Source: Candidatus Kuenenia stuttgartensis (lineage in GTDB: Bacteria > Planctomycetota > Planctomycetia > Gemmatales > Gemmataceae). Taken from it: DNA of 64,000 nucleotides. Every line of letters starts with the position of its first letter. Position 1 is the stretch's first letter. The position numbers and the translations under genes were made by a program. Shown piece after piece: positions 7,578 through 16,984 of the stretch. The notes under the pieces are model-generated. The model was not told where the DNA came from. It saw nothing but the letters and a program-made list of their open reading frames with translations, and searched no databases. The stretch covers positions 1 through 64,000 of the forward strand of contig CAMCLK010000023.1 in NCBI GenBank assembly GCA_945875585.1, written 5' to 3'.

Positions 7578-9950
7578 TTACAGCATCCCCCACCATCGCC
7601 GAAGCGACCATTCAGCCAGCAATACACCAATGAATACCGCTAAAAATAGAATTAGAAAAGGCGAGAACTCTTCTTTCGACCAATCGGGCAGGCGTTCAAC
7701 GATCTTTCGCGTGCGGTCGGAAGTTTTAGTCAGTAAGCCGCGCAGGAATTCGGCGAGGTCGTCGCCTCGGCGGGCGACACCGCCGCCTTCACGGGCCAAG
7801 GCTTCCATAAATTTGAGATCGGATCCTAGTCGAAGCAGCTCCCGGTCGTCCTCATAAACTTGAAATCGGGCGTCGACTTTGTCCTGTACTTTTTCGCCAC
7901 TGGGCAGTTGTCCCGAGGCTTCCAGCACCATGGTGTACAGGCCGGGGCGCGTGAGCAGCAATGGGTCCACAGTTCCGATAGCCTCGTCATCTTTGCGTTG
8001 TGTCGCCAAGGCCGGCGCCGGGCCTTCAGTAGGCTTCCCTCCGGCCCCAACCGGTTTTCCATCGGGGCCTAAAAGTGTGATTTTGAGGTCGGCTTTAGGG
8101 ATATTAAGGCCCTGATTGGTGCGCATGCCTGCCACAAAAGACGGCCCGCGCTCGGGTAACAAGGGAACCCGGCGCGTTTGCAGGGTGAGGTAGGCGCTGC
8201 CTGCCACGGTGTCTTGATGCGCCAGCCAGCGGACAAGGCGTTGCCAGAACCGTTCGTGCAGGCGCCTTGAATCGCGATCGCGGATCCAGCGGTGCGTGGT
8301 ATCGCCACCAAATGCCAGTACACGTCCTTTTCCATGCGACAGCTTCGCCACCAAAAGTGGGTCTTCATTGTCAGCAGTGGCAAGCACCGTGGCTTTGTCA
8401 GTCGGCCTGCCCAAACGGCTGTACCCTTCCAGCTCCTTCAGGCTTTCCCAAGCTTTACGGCTTTCTTCATCTCCGGCCCCCAGCGCCATGAAGTACGCGC
8501 ACAGCCGCAGGCCCGCGGCCGTGGGCCGCATGCGAACAAATTTATCCACCGGTGCGGCAGGGATCATTTCTAAAGGCAAGGCGGGAAGAAGCTCGGTGGT
8601 ATTCCACCCGCCATTGCCAAAAGCAGAATAACCACCCAAAAGAAGTAGCCCAGCACCACGCAGCGCCACCATTTCCTCGATTTTTTTAGCGGCACCGGGC
8701 GATGCGGCTTCAAGCTGCTCAGGCGTGATATCGCCAATGACAACCACATCGTATGAACGCTGGTCCAGTTCCAATAAGTCGCGTCCCGCGGGGCCTTTAC
8801 CGCGCAACCATACAGGGTAAACGCTGATAGCCGGGTCTCTGGCCATGGTATCGATGATCGACTGCGGCTCGAACGCCCGTGGTTTGTCGAGCACCAGCAC
8901 GCTCACACCTTCCTTGGCGACATGAGCGAATGAAGTGATTTCATTATTGGCAGCGGTCTGCTCGCCGGGAAGAGGCGCGCCATTGTCCGGATGGCCGATG
9001 CTGACTTCCACTTTCACTTCACCCAGGGGTTGAACAGGCCTATGCCGCAGCAGCACCCGCGCCGAAGTTTCTCCCTGTGCCAGCACCACTTCGCCACGCG
9101 GATTTCCTTGCCTGCCCCCTGTGATATTACCCGCGCTGGCTTCCACTTCCTCGCCATTAAGCTTCATCTTGAGCCGAACCCGGGAACCGGAAAATCCTGG
9201 ATATTCGATATCGACCAGTACGCGCATCTCCCCGCCATGGGGAACCCGGGGTACTGGTTCGATCTTGATATCGGTCAATGCGATATCGCGGCGGCCTGTG
9301 TCGGCTGCTGGTCCACCGTAGGCAAATGTTGAAACAGGGCAGCGCGCCCTTCTCCAAGCAGAAGCTTGTGCCCGCGCCGGAAAACGTCGGGCACCGGTTT
9401 CAATACCATCGCCCAGAACCAGTAATCCGCGTGGATCGGTTAGGTTGTCGGCCCGGTCGAGAATAGCCCGCATCGAGGCGCCCAAATCTGTAAGCTTGCC
9501 ATCCGCGGTTCCGGGGTTGTCTAAGTCGAGTATTTCAGGGTTGTCTGCAAATCGGTACAGGCGTGTTTCCACATTGAATTCTTTCTTGAGGCGGTCGAGC
9601 AGCGGCTTGATCGATTTGAGGTGACCCACAGCGCGGTCGAAACGTTTCGTGCTATCGACTTCATCGGCGGTGGCCATGCTGCGGGAAGCATCCAGCAATA
9701 TGGTGAGTTGTCCGGGTGGTGATTCCGTGTCGGTTCGCACCCACGATGGCCTGACAAACGCTAAAAATGCTAATGCCAATGCTAAAAGTCGCAGGAATGC
9801 CAGCAGTAAAATTTTGGGCCATGAGGCGCCCCGTACGCCTCGATAACTGGCCAGTGTTATTGTCACCACAGCAATGGCGAGAACCAAAGCCACCCAGAAC
9901 GATGGGCGGGTGATATGTGTGAGCGGCCATAGTGGCTGGATTTCAAACAT
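7578..9950 (-). CDS. VWA / putative glutamine amidotransferase-like membrane protein
   Basis: 790 residues. Two N-terminal membrane segments (about 16-36 and 46-66) precede a VWA-like domain starting LTILLDASRSMATADEV with a D-x-S-x-S MIDAS motif. A region around 360-560 (VSVLVLDKP, SYDVVVIGDIT, GLLLLGGYSAFGNGGW, KGRVLAFGGDTTHRW) matches the putative glutamine amidotransferase family DUF1355, which in these proteins has no obvious Cys nucleophile. A last membrane segment lies near the C-terminus (FLILFLAVFIGVLLAEW). The start overlaps the preceding stop by one base (TAATG), indicating coupling with the BatA-VWA gene. This pair is usual in planctomycetes near MoxR and DUF58 genes, which are absent here. 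Its molecular role is unknown. Confidence 0.88.
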   Translation of the reverse strand: MFEIQPLWPLTHITRPSFWVALVLAIAVVTITLASYRGVRGASWPKILLLAFLRLLALALAFLAFVRPSWVRTDTESPPGQLTILLDASRSMATADEVDSTKRFDRAVGHLKSIKPLLDRLKKEFNVETRLYRFADNPEILDLDNPGTADGKLTDLGASMRAILDRADNLTDPRGLLVLGDGIETGARRFPARAQASAWRRARCPVSTFAYGGPAADTGRRDIALTDIKIEPVPRVPHGGEMRVLVDIEYPGFSGSRVRLKMKLNGEEVEASAGNITGGRQGNPRGEVVLAQGETSARVLLRHRPVQPLGEVKVEVSIGHPDNGAPLPGEQTAANNEITSFAHVAKEGVSVLVLDKPRAFEPQSIIDTMARDPAISVYPVWLRGKGPAGRDLLELDQRSYDVVVIGDITPEQLEAASPGAAKKIEEMVALRGAGLLLLGGYSAFGNGGWNTTELLPALPLEMIPAAPVDKFVRMRPTAAGLRLCAYFMALGAGDEESRKAWESLKELEGYSRLGRPTDKATVLATADNEDPLLVAKLSHGKGRVLAFGGDTTHRWIRDRDSRRLHERFWQRLVRWLAHQDTVAGSAYLTLQTRRVPLLPERGPSFVAGMRTNQGLNIPKADLKITLLGPDGKPVGAGGKPTEGPAPALATQRKDDEAIGTVDPLLLTRPGLYTMVLEASGQLPSGEKVQDKVDARFQVYEDDRELLRLGSDLKFMEALAREGGGVARRGDDLAEFLRGLLTKTSDRTRKIVERLPDWSKEEFSPFLILFLAVFIGVLLAEWSLRRWWGML

Positions 9951-12196
9951 TAGGCAGCCCTCCCCGCGGGTGTTTCGCCCCGTCGCTGCAGGCGGTTGGC
10001 ATACCAGCCTTCAACAGCCAGGAGAAGGAGTACCAGAATTAGCAGTGGTGGCATCAGTTCCAATGTGCCACGCCATGAATCGCTGAGAACCGCTTCAACA
10101 GTCTCGCCCGGGTTGACGACCCGTACCCTGTCGGCTCCGGTAAATGCCGTAACGACTTCGGCATCGAGTTTGGAGCGGTCAAATTCGTCAGCGGCAATAT
10201 TGACACTGAATTGCCGCACGGTGGCACCGCCAGAGTCGCGGATCTGGTACTGCCCTGGTTCCCTTGCTGTGGGGCATTCAACCACTGTTTTGCCTTCTGG
10301 TAGAGTCAACTCCACTCCTTCACGCGTCTGTCCGGCGCCGCGGAGTTTCAGTGGTAGCCGCCATGGGCCTCCGCTGACATCGATTTCGATATCACGGCCT
10401 AAGTCGAAATTGACGGTGGTCGTGCCGCCATCGGCAGTTGCGAGGTGATCGGACAAGCGGTCGGTGAGTATTAATCCGAACGATGAATCCGTCCAGTAAT
10501 TGTTCCAACTGCGCAGGTCGTCGTACATGCGTCCATCGAGTCCTGTTGCCAGCAAAAGGGATCGCCCCTGACCGACCTGCCTTTCCACAAGCAGGGGATC
10601 TGAAGTGTCGCTTGCCTTTGATGGGGCCATGCGCGCAATGATAGATCTGTCGTCTGGAACTTTACCAAGAGTCCAGTAACGGTACGCCAGTGGCTCGTAC
10701 TCGGCTTGGGTAAAATCCACTTGCCCAGCCTTACCCAGCGCAAGCAGGTCTCTTGCGACAGGGTGGCTGGCTTCTCCAAAAACCCAGCGTCTGCCACGGA
10801 TATTTTTGTCGAGTATTTTCAGTTCCCCGGGCAGTGCCGGGAGTAGTGCTGTCGCGTCGGCACTCTGATACGAGGCAACACGGGTGCCTGCTCCGCCGGG
10901 TACCACTATCAACCCGCCTCCCCGTTCCACCCAGCCACGCAATGCCTTCCATAGACCCTCGGGTGGATCACGCGGTTCAACCAACCAAACCGCGCGGTAC
11001 CCAGCCAATGCCGCCTCGCTCCAAGCTTCGGTCCGAGCCAGAACCTGAACTTCGGCGGGATGTTTTTTCAGGGCGTCAAACGCAGAAAGAAGAAAATCCG
11101 CATCCGACGTGTTGTCTACCAGAATCAGCACTTCGCGGCGGACAGGCACGGTAACGAATCGTTGGTTGTTGCCTGCTGCACCGTCGTCTGGCTGAATTTT
11201 CAGGCTGTATTGCCAGCTTCCGGTTTTTTGACCGGGGGATAAAGGGGGTACTTTGCGTGTGAATTCCAGCGCGGTTGGAGCCTCGTCGTGAACCAGCTCG
11301 ATTCCCCGCCGGTCGGGACCGCGCGCTGGATCCGGATCATTTTCAAGAGTCATTGTCGCCTGTGCTTGAATCCTTGTGCCGCTGGTTCCATCTCCCCGTG
11401 CCGCGACAAGGCCTCGCAGAGTGATGGTGGCATCGGGTGCGGCCAAGGGAGGGTCGGCAGTGAGTCCGGTGACCTGAAAGTCTGTGCCTTTGATGAATCC
11501 AACATCCAGCCACAAGACATCTACCCCCTCTGGTTTCTCGGGTATGCCGCCATCACTGCCAGCCATGGCGCGCTGTGTTGTGTCGGAAATAACCAGAAGG
11601 AGGCGCCTTCGGGCTTTCGCGCCTTCGCCTTTGGTGGTTAGCGCGGTGATTGCCCGTCTTAAGCCGGGCAGCAAAGATCCATCACGGGGGCGCACCTCCA
11701 CCGTTTCGAATTGCTGAAGGGCCCTTGAAGGCGCGACCCACATGGGTTCACCCTCGTTTCCTTCGCCCGCGCATAGGTCGGTACCACCGCCTGCCAAAAG
11801 CACCGCCCTGCTATCTTCGGCAAGTCGGCCCAAGATATCTCCACCCAGCCGCTTGGCCTCGTCTAAAGGGCTTGAGCGGCCTTCGCGCATTCCCATACTG
11901 GAACTGAGGTCAACAACCACGGCAACGTCGAGGCTTGTTCCCTGACCCAGATCAATACCCGGATTGGCAATCTGAATACGCGACAGTGCCAAGCACGCGA
12001 TAACAATAAGGAGGATTCGCAACAGGAGAAGGAGAATATTCTGCAGGTTCATTCGGCGTTTGGACTGTGTCTGCCGCTCTAGAAGAAAACGTATGGCTGG
12101 GAACGTGATTTGCCGCGGTTTTCCGCGTTTCAGCATATGCAGGACAATGGGCACCGCTGCCATGCCAGACAGGAACAACAGATAGGCGTGAATCAC
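9950..12196 (-). CDS. BatA-domain / VWA membrane protein
   Basis: 748 residues. The N-terminus is a BatA double-transmembrane domain (LLFLSGMAAVPIVLHMLKRG, then IRFLLERQTQSKRRMNLQN and LLLLLRILLIVIACLALSR). A VWA domain follows (about 86-260) with MIDAS DLSSSMGMREG. Then come extracytoplasmic repeats with Ig-like strands and a GATase-like stretch (LAGYRAVWLVEPRD, GGLIVVPGGAGTR). A C-terminal membrane segment (LMPPLLILVLLLLAVEGWY) ends the protein. It is a probable inner-membrane scaffold with a metal-dependent adhesion site facing the periplasm; the function of these paired planctomycete proteins is not established. It starts 23 bases after the hypothetical membrane protein at 12220-13035. 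Confidence 0.9.
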   Translation of the reverse strand: MIHAYLLFLSGMAAVPIVLHMLKRGKPRQITFPAIRFLLERQTQSKRRMNLQNILLLLLRILLIVIACLALSRIQIANPGIDLGQGTSLDVAVVVDLSSSMGMREGRSSPLDEAKRLGGDILGRLAEDSRAVLLAGGGTDLCAGEGNEGEPMWVAPSRALQQFETVEVRPRDGSLLPGLRRAITALTTKGEGAKARRRLLLVISDTTQRAMAGSDGGIPEKPEGVDVLWLDVGFIKGTDFQVTGLTADPPLAAPDATITLRGLVAARGDGTSGTRIQAQATMTLENDPDPARGPDRRGIELVHDEAPTALEFTRKVPPLSPGQKTGSWQYSLKIQPDDGAAGNNQRFVTVPVRREVLILVDNTSDADFLLSAFDALKKHPAEVQVLARTEAWSEAALAGYRAVWLVEPRDPPEGLWKALRGWVERGGGLIVVPGGAGTRVASYQSADATALLPALPGELKILDKNIRGRRWVFGEASHPVARDLLALGKAGQVDFTQAEYEPLAYRYWTLGKVPDDRSIIARMAPSKASDTSDPLLVERQVGQGRSLLLATGLDGRMYDDLRSWNNYWTDSSFGLILTDRLSDHLATADGGTTTVNFDLGRDIEIDVSGGPWRLPLKLRGAGQTREGVELTLPEGKTVVECPTAREPGQYQIRDSGGATVRQFSVNIAADEFDRSKLDAEVVTAFTGADRVRVVNPGETVEAVLSDSWRGTLELMPPLLILVLLLLAVEGWYANRLQRRGETPAGRAA

Positions 12197-12219
12197 GTGC
12201 TGCCACCCCTCGAGCGAGA

Positions 12220-13035
12220 TTATGAGGACTGTGTCGACAATACGACTTCTTCTGGCACTTCAGGCCAGCAGTCTTCAATCTTTTCGGCGAAGAAATGCCG
12301 GTGGACCGACTGGAACAGATGAATGACTACAAACAGCAGGACCAGTAAACCAGCTGTGGTGAATGCCACCATGGGCCCTACTCCTGCGCGCCCCACGCGT
12401 GGAGCCAGTGTCATACCAATAACAACAGCTCCGAAAGTTCCCACGAAATAAAGAGTAAGTATCAGAGTCGTCAAACCCACCAGTGGCGCCTTGTTCCAAC
12501 CGCCACCTCGGGGAGGCCAGAACCCTTGCCGGCGGCTGAGATGCTGCGCCTTGCCAAGCCACACTCTTACGCCATGCCGCCATGCCAGCATCATGGCGAC
12601 ATAGGTTGCCAAGAAAGAAAGGCCATAACCCGCCCCTGCTGTTAGAACGGCGCCGCGCAGCATGGGGCCAAGAACGCCCAAAAACGGCGCCCTTCCCACC
12701 TTGGCAAGCACGATTGCGACAATAATGCCGGTGAGTACCAGCGCAGTGGCTGCTACCGCCATTTTCCACAAGCCATACGATAGATGGAACCAGAAGCAGA
12801 CGCGACCACGGCGCCAGTCTGGGTCGAAACGCCTCAACCACCAACCGGTTATGATTTCGGGCACCGCCAGTTTGGCGCAAATGACCAAAGCCACCAAAGC
12901 CGGCATCGCCGTGGCTTCCCAAACTACAAACGCGGCAACATACAGCAGAGCCACGATCCCCTCGCGACGCAAGCGCCACGTCGAGGCGGACTCTGCTGCT
13001 ACTGCTCCATCTGACGTCGTAACGTGTTCGTTCAT
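12220..13035 (-). CDS. Hypothetical polytopic membrane protein
   Basis: 271 residues with about six hydrophobic segments (for example GIVALLYVAAFVVWEA, MAVAATALVLTGIIVAIVLA, VLTAGAGYGLSFLATYVAMM, GLTTLILTLYFVGTFGAVVI, GLLVLLFVVIHLF). The ATG at 13035 is preferred over a GTG seven codons upstream; neither has a strong ribosome binding site. I do not recognise a family. It is the first gene of the minus-strand run that continues with the BatA/VWA pair, so a role in the same membrane complex is possible (inference). Confidence 0.78.
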   Translation of the reverse strand: MNEHVTTSDGAVAAESASTWRLRREGIVALLYVAAFVVWEATAMPALVALVICAKLAVPEIITGWWLRRFDPDWRRGRVCFWFHLSYGLWKMAVAATALVLTGIIVAIVLAKVGRAPFLGVLGPMLRGAVLTAGAGYGLSFLATYVAMMLAWRHGVRVWLGKAQHLSRRQGFWPPRGGGWNKAPLVGLTTLILTLYFVGTFGAVVIGMTLAPRVGRAGVGPMVAFTTAGLLVLLFVVIHLFQSVHRHFFAEKIEDCWPEVPEEVVLSTQSS

Positions 13036-13108
13036 CCGCGCCCCACAAGAGTTCACGCGGATATTCTACAACGCAACTGGCCTTCAGGCGGCCCAGAACT
13101 GTGGATCA

Positions 13109-15583
13109 TCAAATCACAGGCAAGATGCCCCAGATCTCCCGAGCATATTCGCTAATAGTCCGGTCGGAGGAAAACTTGCCCATTCGGGCGATATTGAGCA
13201 GGCACTTTCGGTCCCAGGCTTCCTCGTCTTTCCAATCGGCGTCGATACGGTCCTGAATGGCCAAATAGGAAGGAAGGTCGGCAAGGTAGTAGTAAGGGTC
13301 TGTTTCCTCCACAAGCATCGAGAATACCCACGAAGTGTCGTCGCCTGCGCCGTTGAAACGACCAGAACGGAACGCGTCCATCAACCGCCGGACTTGGCTA
13401 TCGGAATCGTAAGAGGAACGCCCGCTGAGCACTTTATGGCCGCGCAATTCGCGGATTTCCTCTACGGTTTTGCCAAACAGGTAGAAGTTTTCAGCGCCAA
13501 CCTCTTCGCGGATCTCAATGTTGGCCCCATCGAGGGTTCCCACTGTCAGCGCGCCATTCATGGCGAACTTCATGTTGCCAGTACCGGAAGCCTCGAACCC
13601 GGCTGTGGAAATCTGTTCGCTTAGATCCGCCGCAGGAATCATGACCTCGGCAAGGCTGACGCGGTAGTCGGGCAGGAATGCCATTTTCAGATGCTTGTTG
13701 GCGCGGGGGTCGCGATTGATCAGGTCGGCCAATTGGCAAGCCAAATGGATGACCTTTTTCGCCATAATATACCCAGGTGCCGCCTTGCCTGCCAAAAGGC
13801 AGACGCGCGGCGCGCTGGGCACAAATCCATCTTCAATAATCCTTAAATACTGCCATGCCACGCGCAGCAGCATCAACAACTGCCGCTTGTACAGGTGGAG
13901 ACGCTTGATCTGGATATTCGTCAGTGCCGAGGGGTCTAGCACAATACCCGTGGTGGAATGCGCGTGACGCGCCAACCGTTCCTTGTTGTGCTTCTTCACG
14001 GCGCGGATTTTCTTCAGGAACGATTTGTCGTCCGCCAGGGGCTCCAGCGCCTTCAATCGTGTCAAATCCGGAATCCAGCCCGTTCCCAGAGTTTCAGTCA
14101 ACAGGGCTGTCAGTGCCGGATTCGCGACCATGTACCAGCGGCGCGGTGTCACGCCATTGGTTTTGTTATTGAACTTCCGCGGCATCATCTCGTAGAAGTC
14201 TGGAACCAGCTCTTTCTTGACCAACTCGGAGTGGATGGCTGCCACGCCGTTGACGGACTTGCTGCCCACAATGGCGAGATTCGCCATCCGGATCTTTTGT
14301 TCGGGGCCTTCCTCGATCAGCGACATCCGGCGAATGCGGTCCTCGTCGCCCGGCCAGCGAAGTTTCACTTCTTCAAGGAAGCGCCGATTGATTTCAAAAA
14401 TAATCTGGAGATGGCGGGGCAGGGCCTGCTCGAACAGGTGCAAAGGCCATCGTTCGAGCGCCTCGGGAAGCAGCGTGTGGTTGGTGTAGGCCACGCAGCG
14501 GGTGGTGACCTTCCACGCCTGTTCCCACTCCATGCCAATTTCGTCGATCAGAATACGCATCAGTTCAGCCACCGTGATGGCTGGGTGCGTGTCGTTAAGC
14601 TGCACGGCAATGCGGTCTGGCAGCCGGCTGTAATCGCCCTCAAGGTCGCCACTGTGCCTGCGCAGAATATCGCGCATGGCGCACGCAACCATGAAATACT
14701 CCTGCAGAAGCCTCAGCATCTGCCCCTGTCTGACCTGATCGGAGGGATAGAGCACTTTTGATAGGGTTTCAGACAGCACCTTCTGCTCAACGGCTTTGAT
14801 GTAGTCGCCGCTATTGAACACCTTCATTTCAAAATCGTCGGAGGCGCGCGCCGCGTACAAACGCAGCACATTCACGGTGGTGCCACCGTAACCGGCAACC
14901 AGCATGTCGAACGGCACTCCGATAATGGTCTGGAAGTCGACCCATCGCTGCCGCTCGACGCCTTTGGAATCTGTTTCGGTAACCACCCGGCCGTACACGG
15001 GCACCTGGCAGGTGCGTTCAATCCGCTCGATCTGCCAAGGCGAACGGCCCAAGCGTTGCCATGCGTCGGGGCGTTCCACTTGCTGGAAATTGTGGATTTC
15101 CTGCTTGAACAGGCCATATTCGTAGTTGATACCGTACCCGAAAAGGGGAAGGCCCAGCGTGGCCGCCGAGTCGAGGAAGCACGCAGCTAAGCGACCGAGA
15201 CCGCCGTTTCCAAGTGCCGCGTCTTCCTCGGTTTCGCAGATCTCTTCCAGACTGGTGCCTTTGGCCTCGAGAACCTTTCGACACTCCTCCACCATATTCA
15301 GGTTGGCCAGATTGTTCATCAACGAACGGCCGATGAGGAATTCCGCAGACAGGTAGTAGGCCCGCTTGGCGCCTTCCCTGCGGTACCGCGATTCCGTTTC
15401 AATGGAACCATCGATGAGATGTTCGCGAACAGCCAAACTCACAGCGACTAACTTCTCGTGGCTGGTCAAACTGCCCCACGGCAGGCCGAGCGTGTAGCGG
15501 GCATGCCGCTCAATCGACTCCGCCAATGCCGCAGGCCTAGGGACAAGATTGCGACTGTGCTGTGACGGCTGGTGTGTGCTCAT
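13109..15583 (-). CDS. glgP: Glycogen/starch phosphorylase
   Basis: 824 residues, close to E. coli GlgP (815). The family core is intact: the PLP-lysine region EASGTGNMKFAMNGALTVGT followed by LDGANIEI, the N-terminal DAALGNGGLGRLAACFLDS, and VAVQLNDTHPAITVAELMRI. It releases glucose 1-phosphate from storage glucan in the cytoplasm. The frame could begin 39 codons upstream, but MSTHQPSQHSRNLVPRP is the better fit in length, with a weak GGGAAC upstream. It is transcribed divergently from the acetate kinase gene across a 181-base intergenic region. No other glycogen gene lies in the window. Confidence 0.97.
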   Translation of the reverse strand: MSTHQPSQHSRNLVPRPAALAESIERHARYTLGLPWGSLTSHEKLVAVSLAVREHLIDGSIETESRYRREGAKRAYYLSAEFLIGRSLMNNLANLNMVEECRKVLEAKGTSLEEICETEEDAALGNGGLGRLAACFLDSAATLGLPLFGYGINYEYGLFKQEIHNFQQVERPDAWQRLGRSPWQIERIERTCQVPVYGRVVTETDSKGVERQRWVDFQTIIGVPFDMLVAGYGGTTVNVLRLYAARASDDFEMKVFNSGDYIKAVEQKVLSETLSKVLYPSDQVRQGQMLRLLQEYFMVACAMRDILRRHSGDLEGDYSRLPDRIAVQLNDTHPAITVAELMRILIDEIGMEWEQAWKVTTRCVAYTNHTLLPEALERWPLHLFEQALPRHLQIIFEINRRFLEEVKLRWPGDEDRIRRMSLIEEGPEQKIRMANLAIVGSKSVNGVAAIHSELVKKELVPDFYEMMPRKFNNKTNGVTPRRWYMVANPALTALLTETLGTGWIPDLTRLKALEPLADDKSFLKKIRAVKKHNKERLARHAHSTTGIVLDPSALTNIQIKRLHLYKRQLLMLLRVAWQYLRIIEDGFVPSAPRVCLLAGKAAPGYIMAKKVIHLACQLADLINRDPRANKHLKMAFLPDYRVSLAEVMIPAADLSEQISTAGFEASGTGNMKFAMNGALTVGTLDGANIEIREEVGAENFYLFGKTVEEIRELRGHKVLSGRSSYDSDSQVRRLMDAFRSGRFNGAGDDTSWVFSMLVEETDPYYYLADLPSYLAIQDRIDADWKDEEAWDRKCLLNIARMGKFSSDRTISEYAREIWGILPVI

Positions 15584-15764
15584 GTCAGGAGTTCCCATTG
15601 AATTGGGGGATAGCACCCCGTTGTTCCAACACCATACTGTAGCTGAGGTTCCGGCAAGGGAGGGATATGGCCGGCCGCATTGCCTGAACCGACGGTCCAA
15701 GTGCTTAGACGTATCTTAAGAAAGTTGGCGCTGCTGCACAGGTCCACTCGCAAGGAAATCCCCC

Positions 15765-16859
15765 ATGCCTCCCTGTCTGTTGATGTTCAATGCCGGGTCT
15801 TCCAGCCACAAGGCTGCTGCTTTTTCAATTGACGGTAGCAGTTTGGGCCATTGGCATGCCGATATGCAGGCACTTTCTCCATGTTGGACTTCCGCAACGG
15901 ACTCGGTGCTTATTGCTGACCAGAACCCATGCGGGGTTTTAAACAGTCTGCTGGCCATTTTACATCAACACGATCTTGTGCCTGTGCAGGTGGGCCACCG
16001 TGTGGTTCATGGAGGTACCCGGTTCGTCAAACCCACCGTAGTGGATGATCATGTGCTGGCTGAATTGGATAAGCTCGCCTCGCTGGCACCGCTTCACAAT
16101 CCGTCCTCACTTGCAGTTTTGCATGCTGCCAGAGTGGCTATGCCTGCTGCCAGGCATGTGGCCATGTTCGATACCGCGTTCCATGCGACCATACCGCCTG
16201 TTAATTATCGCTATGCCATTCCAGCGGAATGGAGCGAGGGGGAAGGTATTCGCCGGTTTGGGTTTCATGGATTCAGTCATGCATGGTCCGCATCTAGGGC
16301 GCGCGCCATTTTGGGCGAAGTACGCTCGCGTCGGTTGGTGGTGCTGCATCTAGGGCAGGGGTGCTCCGCAACAGCCATTCTCAGCGGCAAGTCCCATGCC
16401 ACCACCATGGGTTTCACTCCTCTCGATGGCCTGCCCATGGGAACACGCTCCGGTGCTATCGACCCGGGTGCCTTGCTGCATTTACTGATGCAATCAGGAA
16501 TGACAATAGAGTCGTTGTCTCATGGGCTGTGGCGAAAATCTGGGTGGTTGGCTTTGTCTGGTTGCTCTTCAGATTTCCGCGTTGTTTCAAAATCTGCCGA
16601 AGCCGGCAACCCGGATGCAGCCTTTGCCATCGAATTTTTGGCAGCGCGGTGCTGCGAAGTGGTGGCCTCGTTGGCTGCCACCATGGGGGGGATCGACGTG
16701 TTGGTGTTCACGGGAGGGATAGGTGAAAATGTGGAGTCGTTAAGGCTGATGATTTTGCAGGGGACACGGTTTCTTGGCATAATGGCAGATAACGTGCTAG
16801 TGGTGCCTGCTCAAGAAGAACAGCAGATGGTGAATGAGTTGCTGGATCTTGTCCTGTGA
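15765..16859 (+). CDS. ackA: Acetate kinase family protein (divergent)
   Basis: 364 residues; typical AckA is about 400. Recognisable motifs are FNAGSSSHK, VGHRVVHGG, MFDTAFHATIPP, MGFTPLDGLPMGTRSG and FTGGIGENVESLR. Several near-invariant sites differ: HGTSH reads HGFSH, HLGNGAS reads HLGQGCS, and GTRSGDIDPG reads GTRSGAIDPG. The start has AAGGAAA 6-12 bases upstream. The expected reaction is acetyl phosphate + ADP to acetate + ATP; given the substitutions it could use another short-chain acyl phosphate or have altered kinetics (inference). No phosphotransacetylase or phosphoketolase is adjacent. Confidence 0.9.
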   Translation: MPPCLLMFNAGSSSHKAAAFSIDGSSLGHWHADMQALSPCWTSATDSVLIADQNPCGVLNSLLAILHQHDLVPVQVGHRVVHGGTRFVKPTVVDDHVLAELDKLASLAPLHNPSSLAVLHAARVAMPAARHVAMFDTAFHATIPPVNYRYAIPAEWSEGEGIRRFGFHGFSHAWSASRARAILGEVRSRRLVVLHLGQGCSATAILSGKSHATTMGFTPLDGLPMGTRSGAIDPGALLHLLMQSGMTIESLSHGLWRKSGWLALSGCSSDFRVVSKSAEAGNPDAAFAIEFLAARCCEVVASLAATMGGIDVLVFTGGIGENVESLRLMILQGTRFLGIMADNVLVVPAQEEQQMVNELLDLVL

Positions 16860-16984
16860 GCCGTTCTGTGCCGAGCCCAAACCCCTAAATACTGTGGCCT
16901 TTGATTTGTGCGCATTCTTCTTCAACGTAGCTGCCCACTTGATATGCTGTTCATCACGAATCCATGAACGCAGGAGATGGTACT

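Noticed and set aside
12662-13624. 320-codon plus-strand frame spanning two minus-strand genes
   Set aside because: It crosses the junction of glgP and the membrane protein gene and has no recognisable features.
13958-14761. Long plus-strand frame inside glgP
   Set aside because: Antisense to conserved glycogen phosphorylase sequence; no family features or ribosome binding site.
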